Shown: positions 1-10,843, counted from the stretch's first letter. The stretch is 64,000 bases of DNA from RHKX01 sp963820055 (GCA_963820055.1 CAWFYJ010000004.1:372001-436000); one strand, 5' to 3'. Numbers and translations: made by a program. The notes: generated by a model from the letters alone, not told the origin.

Positions 1-370
1 GCCCGAGCGTAGAACGGCTCCATCTCGTCGTAGGAGATCGGCCACGCGGGCGAGACCCCGTCGTGATGACGGAGTTCGCCGAAGTCCTCCGCTCGTAGGC
101 GATAGAGCGCGGCGCCGTAGAGTTTCGTGGCGCCGCCGACGAAGTAGTGCACCTGCGGCTGGAAGCTCCTGCCACGGTCGTCGTACCACGTGTCCGGGGA
201 GATGTAGCGGCTGTCGATGAACACCTCGCCCGCAGACCAGTTCGCCGGCTCGCGCGGTAGCCAGTCTCCGCGCTCGAGCAACAGGATCCGCTTGCCGGAG
301 GGCGCAAGGCGATTCACCAAGGTGCCACCTCCGGCGCCGCTGCCGATCACGATCACGTCATAGTCGTCCA

Positions 371-371
<1 letters not shown>
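1..371 (-). CDS. GMC-family oxidoreductase, N-terminal part
   Basis: The first ~123 residues of an FAD-dependent GMC (glucose-methanol-choline) oxidoreductase; the rest lies beyond the left edge. The protein opens with MDDYDVIVIGSGAGGGTL, a dinucleotide-binding fold with GxGxxGG. An E at the end of the second strand (LLLERGDW) and the GGATKLYGAALYR stretch are typical of FAD contacts in this family. Its ATG shares one base with the TGA of the GH15 gene upstream, so the two are probably translationally coupled and belong to one sugar or polyol oxidation operon with glucose-6-phosphate dehydrogenase. The substrate cannot be told from the fragment. Confidence 0.85.
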
Positions 372-2247
<1,876 letters not shown>

Positions 2248-2272
<25 letters not shown>

Positions 2273-3687
2273 GGACCCTTCCAGCCACCGACCGGAGCGA
2301 CGATCGCTTCGGCCGCCTCAGGCCCCCACGATCCCTTCGCATAGGGATGAGGTTTTGTGCCGGGATCCAGCAGCGGCTGGAGCACCCGCCAAGCCTCAAC
2401 GACGCTGTCCTGTCGGGCGAAGCGCTTGCTGTCACCGATCATGGCGGCATACAGGAGATTCTCGTAAGGGGTCGCCCCCTCGCCGCCCTCGTCGGCGAAC
2501 TCCATGTCGAGGTTGATCTGTCGCGCGGCCGCGTCGCCTCCTTGCGCGTCGACGAGAAGGCGGATCCCGGTGGAAGGGTCGAGCTTGACGATGATCTGGT
2601 CGGCCTCGGGTCGGCGGGCTCCGGCCTCGCGGAATCCGAGCCGCGGCGGGTCCCTGAACACCAGGCGCATCTCGGTCTGCGTGATCGGGAGATGCTTACC
2701 CGTCCGAATGAAGAAGGGGACGTCGGACCAGCGCCAATTGTCGATCTGCAGCTCGAGCGCCGCATATGTCTCCGTTGTCGAGTCCGCCGCAACGCCCTCG
2801 GTCTCACGGTAACCCTCGTATTGGCCGCGGACGCAGTCGGCGGGGTCGGCGGCGGGCATCGACTGAAAGACCGAGGCGATGGCGGACTTGAGCGAATCGG
2901 CGGTACGTGCTGCAGGCGGCTCCATCGCGGCCGCAGCGACCACCTGCATCAGATGGTTGACGACGACGTCGCGGATCGCCCCGACCGGGTCGTAGAAATG
3001 CCCGCGATCCTCGACGCCGAAATCTTCCGCCATCGTGATCTCGACGCAGGAGACGTAGTTGCGGTTCCAGAGCGGCTCGAAGATGGTGTTCGCGAAGCGC
3101 AGGAAGAGGATCTCGACCAATCCCATCTTGCCCAGGAAGTGATCGATCCGATAGAGCTGAGACTCGTCGATGCAGGCATGGATCTGCTCGTTCAGCTCGC
3201 GGGCGGAATCGAGATCGTGTCCGAACGGCTTCTCGACGACCACCCGCGCGTTCTTGGCGAGGCCGGCGTCGGCCAGGCCCTTGATCACCGAACCGAAGAG
3301 GAACGGGGGGATCTCGAGGTAGATCACCGGCTTGGCGACTTCTCCGACGGCGGCCGCAACTCGCTCGAACGTCTCCGGGTCGGCGAAGTCACCGGCGACG
3401 TAGGAGAGCCTGGCGGCGAACCGCTCGAAGACCGCTTCGTCGAGCTGCTCGCCGGTGGCGATGATCGAGTCCCGCGCCCGCTGCTTGAGATCGTCGATCG
3501 TCCAGTCGTCGACGGCGACGCCGACGATCGGACAATCGAGAAGGCCACGCTTCTCGAGCCGGTAGAGCGAGTGGAAGGTCATCACCTTCGCGAGGTCCCC
3601 GGTGATCCCAAAGATGATCAGAACGTCGGCGGGCTGCGGAGCATCACCCTCGACGGCTTGCGGTTGCTGCGGCTCTTCGTTTGCCAT
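2248..3687 (-). CDS. zwf: Glucose-6-phosphate 1-dehydrogenase
   Basis: Oxidises glucose-6-phosphate to 6-phosphogluconolactone with NADP+, the entry step of the oxidative pentose phosphate pathway. The 479-residue length fits. The nucleotide-binding loop is FGITGDLAK at residues 26-34 (most bacteria have GASGDLA). The active-site motif YRIDHFLGK lies near residue 180, with the conserved EKPFGHD upstream and DPVGAIRDVVVNHLMQV downstream. There is a ~20-residue Gln/Pro/Glu-rich leader before the fold. A GAGGAG ribosome site sits just before the ATG. It is first of three overlapping genes with the GH15 hydrolase and GMC oxidoreductase. The 256 bases upstream, up to the next gene, hold nothing I recognise. 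Confidence 0.95.
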
Positions 3688-3943
3688 CGATCTCCTCGTT
3701 CGGTGCCCGTCGATTCAAGTATCGCCGATCGCCGGCCGTAAGTTGTCACCCAATTGAGATGAAGTCTGGTCGGGAGGTCCCGCGAAACCGAGCGCCCAGC
3801 TCGGCGTCGTACTCGGACTCGGCAACTCAGACAAGGCAGCCGGAGCGCTTGCCGTGCTCGTAACCAATGTGGTGATAGATCGTCTTTGGGGCGCCTCGCT
3901 CGAGGGCTCGTCCCGACGGCTCGCGGATCTTCAGCAGTGAGGC

Positions 3944-4468
3944 TTAAAGCTCTCGGCGAGCCGCCCTAATACTGTTGATGTCGACTCGGTCTTGGTCACG
4001 GTTGGCGGCGCTCTTCATGTCGAGCAAGTCCTGGTAGCCACAGACCCGGATTTGATACCCGAAGACCCGACGCGGCTCGGCGTGCTTATCCAGGGCCTCC
4101 CAAGTGCGCTCCTCGAACGGGCGAAGGTATTGCATGACGTCGAACTTGCCGAGACGGGTGCGCAGTCGGAAGTTGCCGCCGCCGCGCAGCCCATCGAAGT
4201 CGTGAGGTGGGAGCTCGCCAAGCTCAAACGCGTCCTCGTCCATATTCCTGGCATCGACGACCTGGAGGAAGTCGGCTAAGCGCTTGAGGTTGGCCTCGTC
4301 AGGGTCAGGGCAGACGTCAAGATCCTCCGTAGCTCGTGGAGCTCCATGGGCGGCGACGGCCATGCCACCGACGAGGATGTAGTCGACTTTCGCCTCGGCG
4401 AGGGCTTTGAAGAGTCCCCGCGGGTCGAGTACTTCGCCGTCGCCGCCCCTGGCGCCTCGCCCGCTCAC
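3944..4468 (-). CDS. Nucleotidyltransferase-fold protein, likely toxin partner
   Basis: A 174-residue protein with a minimal nucleotidyltransferase core: VDYILVGGMAVAAHG, then RATEDLDV, which supplies the GG and DxD of the polymerase-beta-like superfamily. A third acidic position could be the FDVMQYL stretch. Such proteins paired with a small HTH partner occur in toxin-antitoxin and abortive-infection modules (AbiEii/MenT-like relatives), where the enzyme nucleotidylates a target such as tRNA. It starts at a GTG whose last two bases are the first two of the TGA of the HTH gene upstream (GTGA overlap), so the pair is one operon. Function as a toxin is inferred from architecture only; it could also be an uncharacterised housekeeping nucleotidyltransferase. 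Confidence 0.75.
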   Translation of the reverse strand: MSGRGARGGDGEVLDPRGLFKALAEAKVDYILVGGMAVAAHGAPRATEDLDVCPDPDEANLKRLADFLQVVDARNMDEDAFELGELPPHDFDGLRGGGNFRLRTRLGKFDVMQYLRPFEERTWEALDKHAEPRRVFGYQIRVCGYQDLLDMKSAANRDQDRVDINSIRAARREL

Positions 4469-4824
4469 GACCGAGGCCTGCTTGCAGCGAGCTCGCTTGC
4501 GACGTTGCTCAGGATCGCCGCCTGCTCAATGCGCTGGTCGGAGCTCAGTGCATCGAAGCCGGCGCGCAGATCCCGAATTGAGACATTGCCACCTCCTGGG
4601 GGCGGCTCCCGCAGTGGAGTCGCAGCGATCTGGAGAGTCTCTCCCATGGCCTCGAGCAGGCGATTCAGCGTGTGCAGAGATGGCGAAGTCTTGTCCCGCT
4701 CGATGCGACTGATATTTGTCTGGGTCATCCCAACCCGCTCAGCCAGTTGGGTCTGGCTGAGGCCGTAGCGGCGCCGGGCCTCAAGAAGGAAGCGACCGCA
4801 ACGTGGGGCTCTCTCATTTCGCAT
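4465..4824 (-). CDS. XRE-family HTH regulator, likely antitoxin
   Basis: A 119-residue protein with a Cro/C1-type helix-turn-helix in its first 65 residues (RRRYGLSQTQLAERVGMTQ, then ISRIERDKTSP). A C-terminal region (ALSSDQRIEQAAILSNVASEL) may be the partner-binding part. I chose the ATG at 4824 because a perfect 22-bp palindrome ends 8 bases before it and would lie inside the coding region of a longer version. A TATACT element at 4836-4831 sits about one helical turn before this ATG, so the transcript may be leaderless. It overlaps the nucleotidyltransferase gene by four bases; self-repression through the palindrome is the expected control. Confidence 0.85.
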   Translation of the reverse strand: MRNERAPRCGRFLLEARRRYGLSQTQLAERVGMTQTNISRIERDKTSPSLHTLNRLLEAMGETLQIAATPLREPPPGGGNVSIRDLRAGFDALSSDQRIEQAAILSNVASELAASRPRS

Positions 4825-4832
4825 GTCCCCAG

Positions 4833-4854
4833 TATAGATCAAATTTGATCTATA
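4833..4854. promoter_or_regulatory. Perfect 22-bp palindrome, operator of the HTH/nucleotidyltransferase pair
   Basis: TATAGATCAAA at 4833-4843 is followed directly by its exact reverse complement at 4844-4854. On the minus strand it overlaps a TATACT -10-like hexamer (4836-4831) and ends 8 bases before the start codon of the HTH gene. An AT-rich perfect palindrome in such GC-rich sequence is very unlikely by chance. Binding by the adjacent HTH protein is inference. Confidence 0.75.
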
Positions 4855-5068
4855 GAAGTACACCAACAGCAACTGTTACTCCGCAGCAAGCGTCGCCGCG
4901 GCACGCCTCCCGACCTCCTGGATCGCGAGGCCCGCGATCATCAACCCGACGATGGGTCGAGCCACCAGGTGCCGAAGAGGGCGTTGCCGAGCGCCGCATT
5001 TCGCGCTGCCGGCAGTTAGCCGAACTAACCGGCGTTTCGCGAATCATGAGCGTTGTAAGCTGGCGGCG

Positions 5069-5302
5069 ATGAACGAGCAGTCACCCGACAACGGATCCCG
5101 AATCTCCACCGACGACGGAACGGAAACGTCCGACCTGATCGGGGCCAAGATCACTGTCGCCGTCATCGGCTGGATCCTCGCCACCCTCCTCTGCTTTCTG
5201 TTCATCGGCTCGCTGATCGGGATCATCGTGGGATTCGTCGGCCTGCTCGCGCTGCTCGCCTGGGGCGCATCGGCAATCAAACGAGCCGACGTCTCCGACT
5301 GA
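5069..5302 (+). CDS. Small two-helix membrane protein
   Basis: A 77-residue protein with an acidic, polar first 25 residues and then two hydrophobic segments (about residues 28-45 and 48-66), ending in KRADVSD. The ATG at 5069 follows TGGCGGCG. It lies just left of the tRNA-Thr repeat that bounds the catabolic island, so it belongs to the older chromosome side. No family recognised; similar short Gly/Leu-rich membrane proteins are common and uncharacterised in actinobacteria. Confidence 0.6.
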   Translation: MNEQSPDNGSRISTDDGTETSDLIGAKITVAVIGWILATLLCFLFIGSLIGIIVGFVGLLALLAWGASAIKRADVSD

Positions 5303-5328
5303 AACCTCAGTCTGCTCGTCATGTTCTA

Positions 5329-5373
5329 AGAGCCGACGAGCGGATTCGAACCGCTGACCCCTTCATTACGAGT
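5329..5373 (-). repeat. Remnant 3' half of tRNA-Thr, left attachment-like repeat
   Basis: These 45 bases are identical to 11544-11588, which cover the anticodon loop to the 3' end of the intact tRNA-Thr(CGT). Here the 5' half of a tRNA is missing: identity stops in the anticodon loop. This is what remains when an element integrates at a tRNA gene: the element supplies a new 3' end and the original end is displaced. Orientation fits: the intact tRNA is on the minus strand with its 3' end facing this remnant. Confidence 0.85.
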
Positions 5374-5507
5374 CTGGGTGATCTCCTCCCCATGCCTTTC
5401 GTTTGGCGACATTCGAGAATCTGCGATGGACGCGCGGCCGGAACTGGTCGGCGACCCGTTGTTGATAGGGCACTCATTAGTGCTTTTGGGGCTGATACCC
5501 TGCTCTG

Positions 5508-6212
5508 GTGTCATCGACGATGGGTCCGCGCAAGGGTCGGCGGGGTACCACCAAATCCGCGGACGGTGGGCGCGCCAAGCGATCTCGACTGGACCCAGAC
5601 GCCCGACGCGACCATCTCATCCGGACCGCCATGACCGTCTTTGGGCAGCAGGGCATCGCGGAGACTTCGGTGCTCCAGGTGACCCAGGCGGCCGGCGTCT
5701 CCAACGGGACCTTCTATCGCTATTTCGCCGACAAGGAACAGCTCGAGTACGCGATCGGCAGCCTCGTCCTCGCCGAACTGGTCCGGACTCTCGAGGAGAT
5801 GCAAAGGGATGTGAGCGGGGCCGAGCGCATCGCAATCGGTGCGTTCGGGATGATGAGAACGGTCGGCGCGAATCACGAAGTGGGTTCGATCCTGGCCGAG
5901 TATTTCGAGAGGCGAAATGCCTTGCTTCAGGACGCGGCGGTCCAACTCGCCGAACACATCCGCGAGGGCGGAGAGTCCGGCGAGTTCCCCGTGCACGACC
6001 CCTCTCGATATCTGGTCGGGGTGTTCATCGCGATGTTCGGGGTCGGGGCCCGCTCGGTCCTGGGCGGGCATGACCCTGACGAGGTCGGTGAGTTCATTGC
6101 CGCCGGACAACTGCGACTGCTCGGCGTCGCGAAGAGGCGAGCCGACTCGGTCACGCAGGCGGTGCGCCGGCGCATGGGCGCATGGGAGCCGGCTCAGACG
6201 AGTCCGGCGTAG
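5508..6212 (+). CDS. TetR-family transcriptional regulator
   Basis: A 234-residue regulator. The DNA-binding domain covers about residues 30-80 (AMTVFGQQGIAETSVLQV, then AGVSNGTFYRYFADKEQL, the standard recognition helix). The C-terminal two thirds form the ligand-binding and dimer domain. The start is GTG at 5508 with an alternative ATG at 5520; neither has a good ribosome site. It converges on the SDR gene, overlapping its end by 19 bases. As the only regulator in the island it is the obvious candidate to control the catabolic operon, probably released by an aromatic ligand. A short inverted repeat (GCACT-4-AGTGC, 5470-5483) lies upstream and could be its own operator. Confidence 0.9.
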   Translation: MSSTMGPRKGRRGTTKSADGGRAKRSRLDPDARRDHLIRTAMTVFGQQGIAETSVLQVTQAAGVSNGTFYRYFADKEQLEYAIGSLVLAELVRTLEEMQRDVSGAERIAIGAFGMMRTVGANHEVGSILAEYFERRNALLQDAAVQLAEHIREGGESGEFPVHDPSRYLVGVFIAMFGVGARSVLGGHDPDEVGEFIAAGQLRLLGVAKRRADSVTQAVRRRMGAWEPAQTSPA

Positions 6213-6976
6213 CTCGCGCCGTCGAGGTGGATCGCGTTGCCCGACACGAAGCCGGCGGTCTCGCCGCACAGAAACGCGCACATCGCACCGAACTCCTCGG
6301 GCCGTCCGAACCGCCGGGCAGGAAGCATCGAGACGATCTGTTCGCGTGCCTCCTCGTAGGTGATCCCCTGGGCTTCGGCCTGCCGCCTCGCCATGAAGAC
6401 CTGCCGATCGGTGTCGAACCGCTCCGGGAGCATCGTGTTGATCGTCACGTTATCGGCGGCGACCTCCCGCGCGAGCCCCTTGCTCACCGCGAGCAGCCCG
6501 GCGCGGGGCGCGCTCGAGAGAGCCATCAGCGAATGCGGCGTGGTGACCATTGCCGAGCCGACATTCAGGACTCGCCCGAACCGGCGGTCCCGCATACCCG
6601 GAAGCACAGCTCGAATCATCATTAATGCGGCGGTGAGGTTTGCGTCCAGGGCGGCCGCCCAATCCTCCTGTTGCCATTGCAGAAACGGCCCGGGCGGCGG
6701 CCCGGCATTGTTGGTGAGCAGGATGTCCGGATCGGGGCAGGCTGCAATGAGCGCCTCGCGGCCGGTCGGATCGGTGACATCGGCAACGACCGGTTTGACA
6801 TGCACCTGCGGGAACCGGGCCGTGAGCTCCTGCGCCGTTTCATGTACCTGCTCGGCCTCACGACCGTTAACGACAACGTGAACCCCTTCGGCGGCGAGCG
6901 CCTCCGCGCACGCACGGCCGAGACCTCGGCTCGAGCCACACAGGATCGCGCTGCGGCCCTCGATTCTGAGATTCAT
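6194..6976 (-). CDS. Short-chain dehydrogenase/reductase lacking the usual catalytic Tyr
   Basis: A 260-residue SDR-fold protein. Residues 12-20 carry the cofactor loop (GSSRGLGRA), followed by NNAGPPPGPF and NVGSAMVTTPHS. The usual YxxxK active site reads LLAVSK, so the Tyr position is Leu while the Lys stays. Similar atypical 3-oxoacyl-ACP reductase-like SDRs with an RAGL...K signature exist, and their chemistry is unclear. The ATG at 6976 is preceded by GGAAGGACCAGG. It is the last gene of the catabolic operon, 46 bases after the FAH gene, and may act on a pathway alcohol or ketone; that is inference. Confidence 0.85.
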   Translation of the reverse strand: MNLRIEGRSAILCGSSRGLGRACAEALAAEGVHVVVNGREAEQVHETAQELTARFPQVHVKPVVADVTDPTGREALIAACPDPDILLTNNAGPPPGPFLQWQQEDWAAALDANLTAALMMIRAVLPGMRDRRFGRVLNVGSAMVTTPHSLMALSSAPRAGLLAVSKGLAREVAADNVTINTMLPERFDTDRQVFMARRQAEAQGITYEEAREQIVSMLPARRFGRPEEFGAMCAFLCGETAGFVSGNAIHLDGASYAGLV

Positions 6977-7022
6977 TGAATGACCTGGTCCTTCCTTCGA
7001 GTGTTGGTGGCAGCCGCGCGTC

Positions 7023-7982
7023 TCATGACGCCGGCACGGCCGTGGTCGGCACGGCGCCGGCACTGAGTCGATTCGTGAGCGTCCCGATCCGATCGATCTC
7101 GAGGGTGATCGTCTGGCCGGGCTCGATCCAGCGCTCGAGCTCCAACCCACAGCAGCCGGGCATGGTGCCGGTCGAGATGACGTCGCCTGCGTCGAGCCGC
7201 TCCCCACACGAGGCGTAAGCGATCATCTCGCCGACGTCATGTGCTGGATCGGCCGTGGTGCCCTCGCACCATTCCTCACCATCGACGCGAACCCGCCCCA
7301 CGGCGGCTCGCCAGTCGCCGAACTCGTCGGCGGTGACGACGTCCGAGCCGATCGAATTGGCGAACGTCTTCGACTTGATGACCGGCCCGAAGGCGTTGTG
7401 CCGGGCATCGTCGGCCTGCACGTCGCGTGCCGTCCAGTCGTTGAGCACGAACCACCCGCCGATCGCGTCGCGGGCCTCCTGGGGCGTTGCGTCGAGAAGC
7501 GGCTTTGTGAGCACGCAGGCCAGCTCGAGCTCGAAGTCCAGAGCCTTGGTGTGGCTGGGCCACCACATCTCCTCGCCGTCGCCGAGGGCCATCGTGTGGT
7601 TGGCCATGTAGAAGATCGGGTGCTCGTAGAACCCGCGCTTCGGCTTCAGGGCCGGAAAGGTCCGACGCGTCTTCTCAAAACCGGCGACGGCCATCCACGC
7701 CGGCTTCGGAAAGAAGTGCTTGACGAGCATCCGGCCCGACCCGATCACATGGGACTCCCACGGCATGAACGCGCGGATCGACCGCGGCCGGAATGGGAGC
7801 CCGGCGCTCCCCGGATCCACCGCGACTGCGTCCGCGGCGGCGAGCGCGGACTGAGCGTGGTCCCGCGCCGATCTGCCTTCGGACAGAAAGGTCAGCAGGT
7901 CGCGCTCGCCCGCGATGCGGACCCAGCGATCCCGTTGAGGGTCGAAACAGATCAACCCGTCGGGAGTCACCCGGAGCTTCAT
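7023..7982 (-). CDS. Fumarylacetoacetate hydrolase-family protein
   Basis: A 319-residue member of the FAH family, which cleaves or isomerises 2-keto acids after ring opening, using a divalent metal. The C-terminal domain has the metal-site pattern TKALDFELELA, with later GGWFVLNDWTARDVQ and FGPVIKSKTF, all typical. The N-terminal ~90 residues form the smaller leading domain of two-domain FAH proteins. It stands between the dioxygenase and the SDR in one minus-strand operon, 25 bases from the dioxygenase stop. A role in hydrolysing a ring-cleavage product is well supported by context; the exact substrate is not. Confidence 0.9.
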   Translation of the reverse strand: MKLRVTPDGLICFDPQRDRWVRIAGERDLLTFLSEGRSARDHAQSALAAADAVAVDPGSAGLPFRPRSIRAFMPWESHVIGSGRMLVKHFFPKPAWMAVAGFEKTRRTFPALKPKRGFYEHPIFYMANHTMALGDGEEMWWPSHTKALDFELELACVLTKPLLDATPQEARDAIGGWFVLNDWTARDVQADDARHNAFGPVIKSKTFANSIGSDVVTADEFGDWRAAVGRVRVDGEEWCEGTTADPAHDVGEMIAYASCGERLDAGDVISTGTMPGCCGLELERWIEPGQTITLEIDRIGTLTNRLSAGAVPTTAVPAS

Positions 7983-8007
7983 GAACCCTGTCCTCCAAAG
8001 TTGCCCA

Positions 8008-9003
8008 TCAGGAGTGAGCGGGCTCCGGCTCCTCACCAGGCGCTGCAGGTTGGCTTGGCTCGATTCCCTCGAACTCCGACGCCTCGACGAACCATTCCGG
8101 CTTGGGAAGCGGGCCCCAGGTCGTGATCGAGCGGGGATCGGCAAGCGACCAGCCGACCGGCTCCACCTCGGGGTCCAGAAGTTGGTAACCGTGGCTGACG
8201 AGCTCGACCCGATGACCGTCCGGATCGCGGAGGTAGAGGAAGCTCTGGGGAGCGGCGCCGTGACGGCCGGGACCGAACTCGACTGCGTCACGCTGGTCGC
8301 TCGCCGACGCCAGATCACAGACGCGCTTGGCAGTCGTGGCGTGATCGTGGACGACGAACGCGAAGTGATGCAACCGCGGGCCGAGGCCGCCGACCCCCAC
8401 TAGGTCCAGGAGGTCACCCTTGCGCGCCAGAAACGCGCCGGCCAACATTGCGTCGGGCGTACCGTCCAGCGTCACGTACTCGGAGACGCGGAAGCCGTTG
8501 GCGATGTGGAATGCAGCCCACGCCGAGACGTCCGGCACGTGAACCTGGAGGTGATCGATCCGGGCGGCGGCCGCACCGCGCAGCTGATCATCATCGAGGA
8601 GCATGCGTCGCTCGACCGGCATCGACGCGCACAGCTCCATGGGCACACCCGCCACATCGGAGAACTGCAGCGTGCGCCCTTGATATTCAGGGTCCGCCCA
8701 CTCGCAATCAATGCCCTGCGCCGTCAGCGCTTCGTGGGCGGCGTCGAGATCGCCGTCGGAGGCGACACGGAAGCCGAGGCGTCCGGCGGAAGGAGCGTCG
8801 GCTGCTACGAGGACGAGGCTGTGGTGTGCGGCCTCCTCCACGCCCCGCAGGTAGACGCGCTGGTCGTCGGCCGCGGAGGGCACCAGCCCGATCAGCTCCT
8901 CGTAGAAGGCGCGGCTTGCCGCCAGGTCCCGCACGTGCAGGACAACATGGCTCAGTCGGGTGATGTTGAACGGCGGCGCAGCCGCCGGCTTCGGAAGTGA
9001 CAT
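8008..9003 (-). CDS. Extradiol-type ring-cleavage dioxygenase (VOC superfamily)
   Basis: A 331-residue two-domain vicinal-oxygen-chelate protein like type I extradiol dioxygenases (catechol 2,3-dioxygenase family), which open a catechol ring next to the diol with Fe(II) and O2. The N-terminal domain starts LSHVVLHVRDLAAS. The C-terminal domain carries the expected metal triad: His in RIDHLQVHV, His in PRLHHFAFVVHD, and Glu in DPDGHRVELVSHG. The last ~40 residues are Pro/Glu-rich. The start ATG at 9003 follows a GAGGAGG ribosome site. It fits between the hydroxylase, which makes the diol, and the FAH-family hydrolase. Confidence 0.9.
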   Translation of the reverse strand: MSLPKPAAAPPFNITRLSHVVLHVRDLAASRAFYEELIGLVPSAADDQRVYLRGVEEAAHHSLVLVAADAPSAGRLGFRVASDGDLDAAHEALTAQGIDCEWADPEYQGRTLQFSDVAGVPMELCASMPVERRMLLDDDQLRGAAAARIDHLQVHVPDVSAWAAFHIANGFRVSEYVTLDGTPDAMLAGAFLARKGDLLDLVGVGGLGPRLHHFAFVVHDHATTAKRVCDLASASDQRDAVEFGPGRHGAAPQSFLYLRDPDGHRVELVSHGYQLLDPEVEPVGWSLADPRSITTWGPLPKPEWFVEASEFEGIEPSQPAAPGEEPEPAHS

Positions 9004-9027
9004 TACGTCCTCCTCTTTTCGATGACC

Positions 9028-9045
9028 CACTGCCGATCGGCAGTG
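9028..9045. promoter_or_regulatory. Perfect 18-bp palindrome before the dioxygenase gene
   Basis: CACTGCCGA is followed directly by its reverse complement, 25 bases before the dioxygenase ATG, in the 118-base gap after the monooxygenase gene. It could be an internal operator, or a hairpin shaping mRNA stability within the operon. No loop is present, which favours a protein-binding site. Confidence 0.4.
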
Positions 9046-9121
9046 TCGGATGGGTGCCGCCCTTCGGCGGCGATTACAAGATGTGCGGCGGCGGCGAACG
9101 TCGGCCACCAAGAAGATGCCT

Positions 9122-10783
9122 TCACCGCGCGACCTCCTGCTCCATGCCGAGCAGGGTCGCGACGTCGGTCTCGAACCGCTGAATCTGCGACTCGTCGCCG
9201 GCGATGCTGTGGACGTGTCCGTCGGGCCGGACCAACACGCCGACATAGTCGGTCAGACCCACCGTGTCCATCCACTGCCCTACGTCCGGCTCGGCGGGGT
9301 CGAGCCGCACGACGGTGGCGCCGAGGCCCGCTGCCAGGCCCGGCGACTCGACGTCGCCGAGGAGGAGCACGGTGAACCGATGGGGATCCAGCAGATCCAA
9401 GACCGACACCTGCTCGCCATCGGTCTCGAGCCACCCGTGGGGCAGTCGCCGGCCGGCGACGGCACGCGGCGAGAAGTCGCTGACCTCCACGATTGGCTCG
9501 TCGCCGGGGTCGTAAGAGAAACCGAGCTGCAAGGCGAGGCTGTCGAAGTGGCCTCGCTGATCCGCGACGGCCGAGCTGATCTCCTCGGCGCGTCCCGGCG
9601 CTGCCAGCCATTCGGCAAATCGCGGCTCGTCCTGCTCGAACGAGGCGCCCTCATCGACGGCGGCGATCAGCGAGGCGAGCGCTTGGACGTTGGCGAGACT
9701 CTGATCGGCGTTACGACGCGCGACCGGCTGGCGCTCGCGCTCGTACGTGTCGAGCAGCGCGTCGGCCGCCTGTCCCGCGACCACGGCGGCAATCTTCCAA
9801 GCGAGGTTGTGCGCGTCCTGCAGGCCGCTGTTGAGACCGAGGCCACCGGTCGGTGGGAACCGATGGGCCGCGTCGCCCACGAGGAAGGCGTTCCCGGCGC
9901 GATAGGCGTCGGCGACTTCCACCCACATCCTCCACGGGGTGGCGGCGACGACATCGAAGGGGACATGGGAAGCGCCCGGCCCGAGCGCTTCCCGTACCAA
10001 CTCGCGTACGCGCTCGGCTCCGAAGGCGCTCATGTCGATCCGGCCGGGAGGCTGAACGATGCTGTACGTCCACAGGCGATCCGGCAGGTACGCCAACAAC
10101 GTCCCCTTCAACGGCGGGCCGAACAGCCAGTGCAGGACGCCCGGCCGGGTACGGACGACGTCGGTCAGATCGGCCTCGAAGGTGATCGTGAGCATCGAGG
10201 CGAGATCTCCGAGACCGGACATGCCGATGCCGAGGTGTTCGCGCACGTCGCTGGCCGCGCCGTCAGCCGCGACGAGATACCCGGAGCGAACGGTGACGTC
10301 GCCGTCCGGAGTCCGGATCGCCGACACGAAGCCGTCCTCCTCAATGGACCCGCCCGTCCATGTGTGCCCGCGGCGGAGATCGACCAGTGGCTCCGCCTCG
10401 AGTCGCTCGAACAGCAGCGCCTCGAGCGCAGGCTGCGGGATGTTGAGGAGGGGGTACGGAGTAACCGCGCGGACGTCTTCGTCCTGTCGCTCGTACGCCA
10501 GCGTTCCGAAGCAGTGCCCGGTCAAGGTGGTGACGAATCGGACTTCGCTCGTGAGATCCCGCGGGGCCGCAGCGGCTTGCAACTGCGCATACGTGATGTC
10601 GAGCTCCTGAAGAATCTCGATCGATCGCGGATTGATCGCGTGCGCTCGCGGCAGTGTCTGCGGCGCCAACCCCCGTTCGAAGACGACGACCCGGACCCCG
10701 CGCCGCGCCAGCATCAGGGCGAGCGTTACGCCGACTGCGCCTCCACCGGCGATCGCGACCGGCACATTCTCTTCGTATCCCAT
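9122..10783 (-). CDS. FAD-dependent aromatic monooxygenase (MhpA/phenol hydroxylase-like)
   Basis: A 553-residue class A flavoprotein hydroxylase that uses NAD(P)H and O2 to add a hydroxyl to a phenolic ring. It begins with an FAD loop (GGGAVGVTLALMLARRG, residues 13-29), has an Arg-Ala-His region typical of the group, and the second FAD motif FLVGDAAHRFPPTGGLGLN near residue 300. The last ~150 residues match the thioredoxin-like C-terminal domain of phenol hydroxylase and MhpA relatives. It is first in the catabolic operon behind a clear promoter, and would make the diol that the next enzyme cleaves. The substrate (resorcinol, hydroxyphenylpropionate or a chlorophenol type) cannot be decided. 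Confidence 0.9.
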   Translation of the reverse strand: MGYEENVPVAIAGGGAVGVTLALMLARRGVRVVVFERGLAPQTLPRAHAINPRSIEILQELDITYAQLQAAAAPRDLTSEVRFVTTLTGHCFGTLAYERQDEDVRAVTPYPLLNIPQPALEALLFERLEAEPLVDLRRGHTWTGGSIEEDGFVSAIRTPDGDVTVRSGYLVAADGAASDVREHLGIGMSGLGDLASMLTITFEADLTDVVRTRPGVLHWLFGPPLKGTLLAYLPDRLWTYSIVQPPGRIDMSAFGAERVRELVREALGPGASHVPFDVVAATPWRMWVEVADAYRAGNAFLVGDAAHRFPPTGGLGLNSGLQDAHNLAWKIAAVVAGQAADALLDTYERERQPVARRNADQSLANVQALASLIAAVDEGASFEQDEPRFAEWLAAPGRAEEISSAVADQRGHFDSLALQLGFSYDPGDEPIVEVSDFSPRAVAGRRLPHGWLETDGEQVSVLDLLDPHRFTVLLLGDVESPGLAAGLGATVVRLDPAEPDVGQWMDTVGLTDYVGVLVRPDGHVHSIAGDESQIQRFETDVATLLGMEQEVAR

Positions 10784-10843
10784 CGTTTCTCCGGCTGCTC
10801 TCTCGCGGTCTGATTCGCACGTATTGACGAGCGATCGCGGAGC

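Noticed and set aside
5470..5483. Inverted repeat GCACT-4-AGTGC before the TetR gene as an operator
   Set aside because: Only five base pairs per arm and not shared with the near-palindrome at the catabolic promoter; mentioned but not called.
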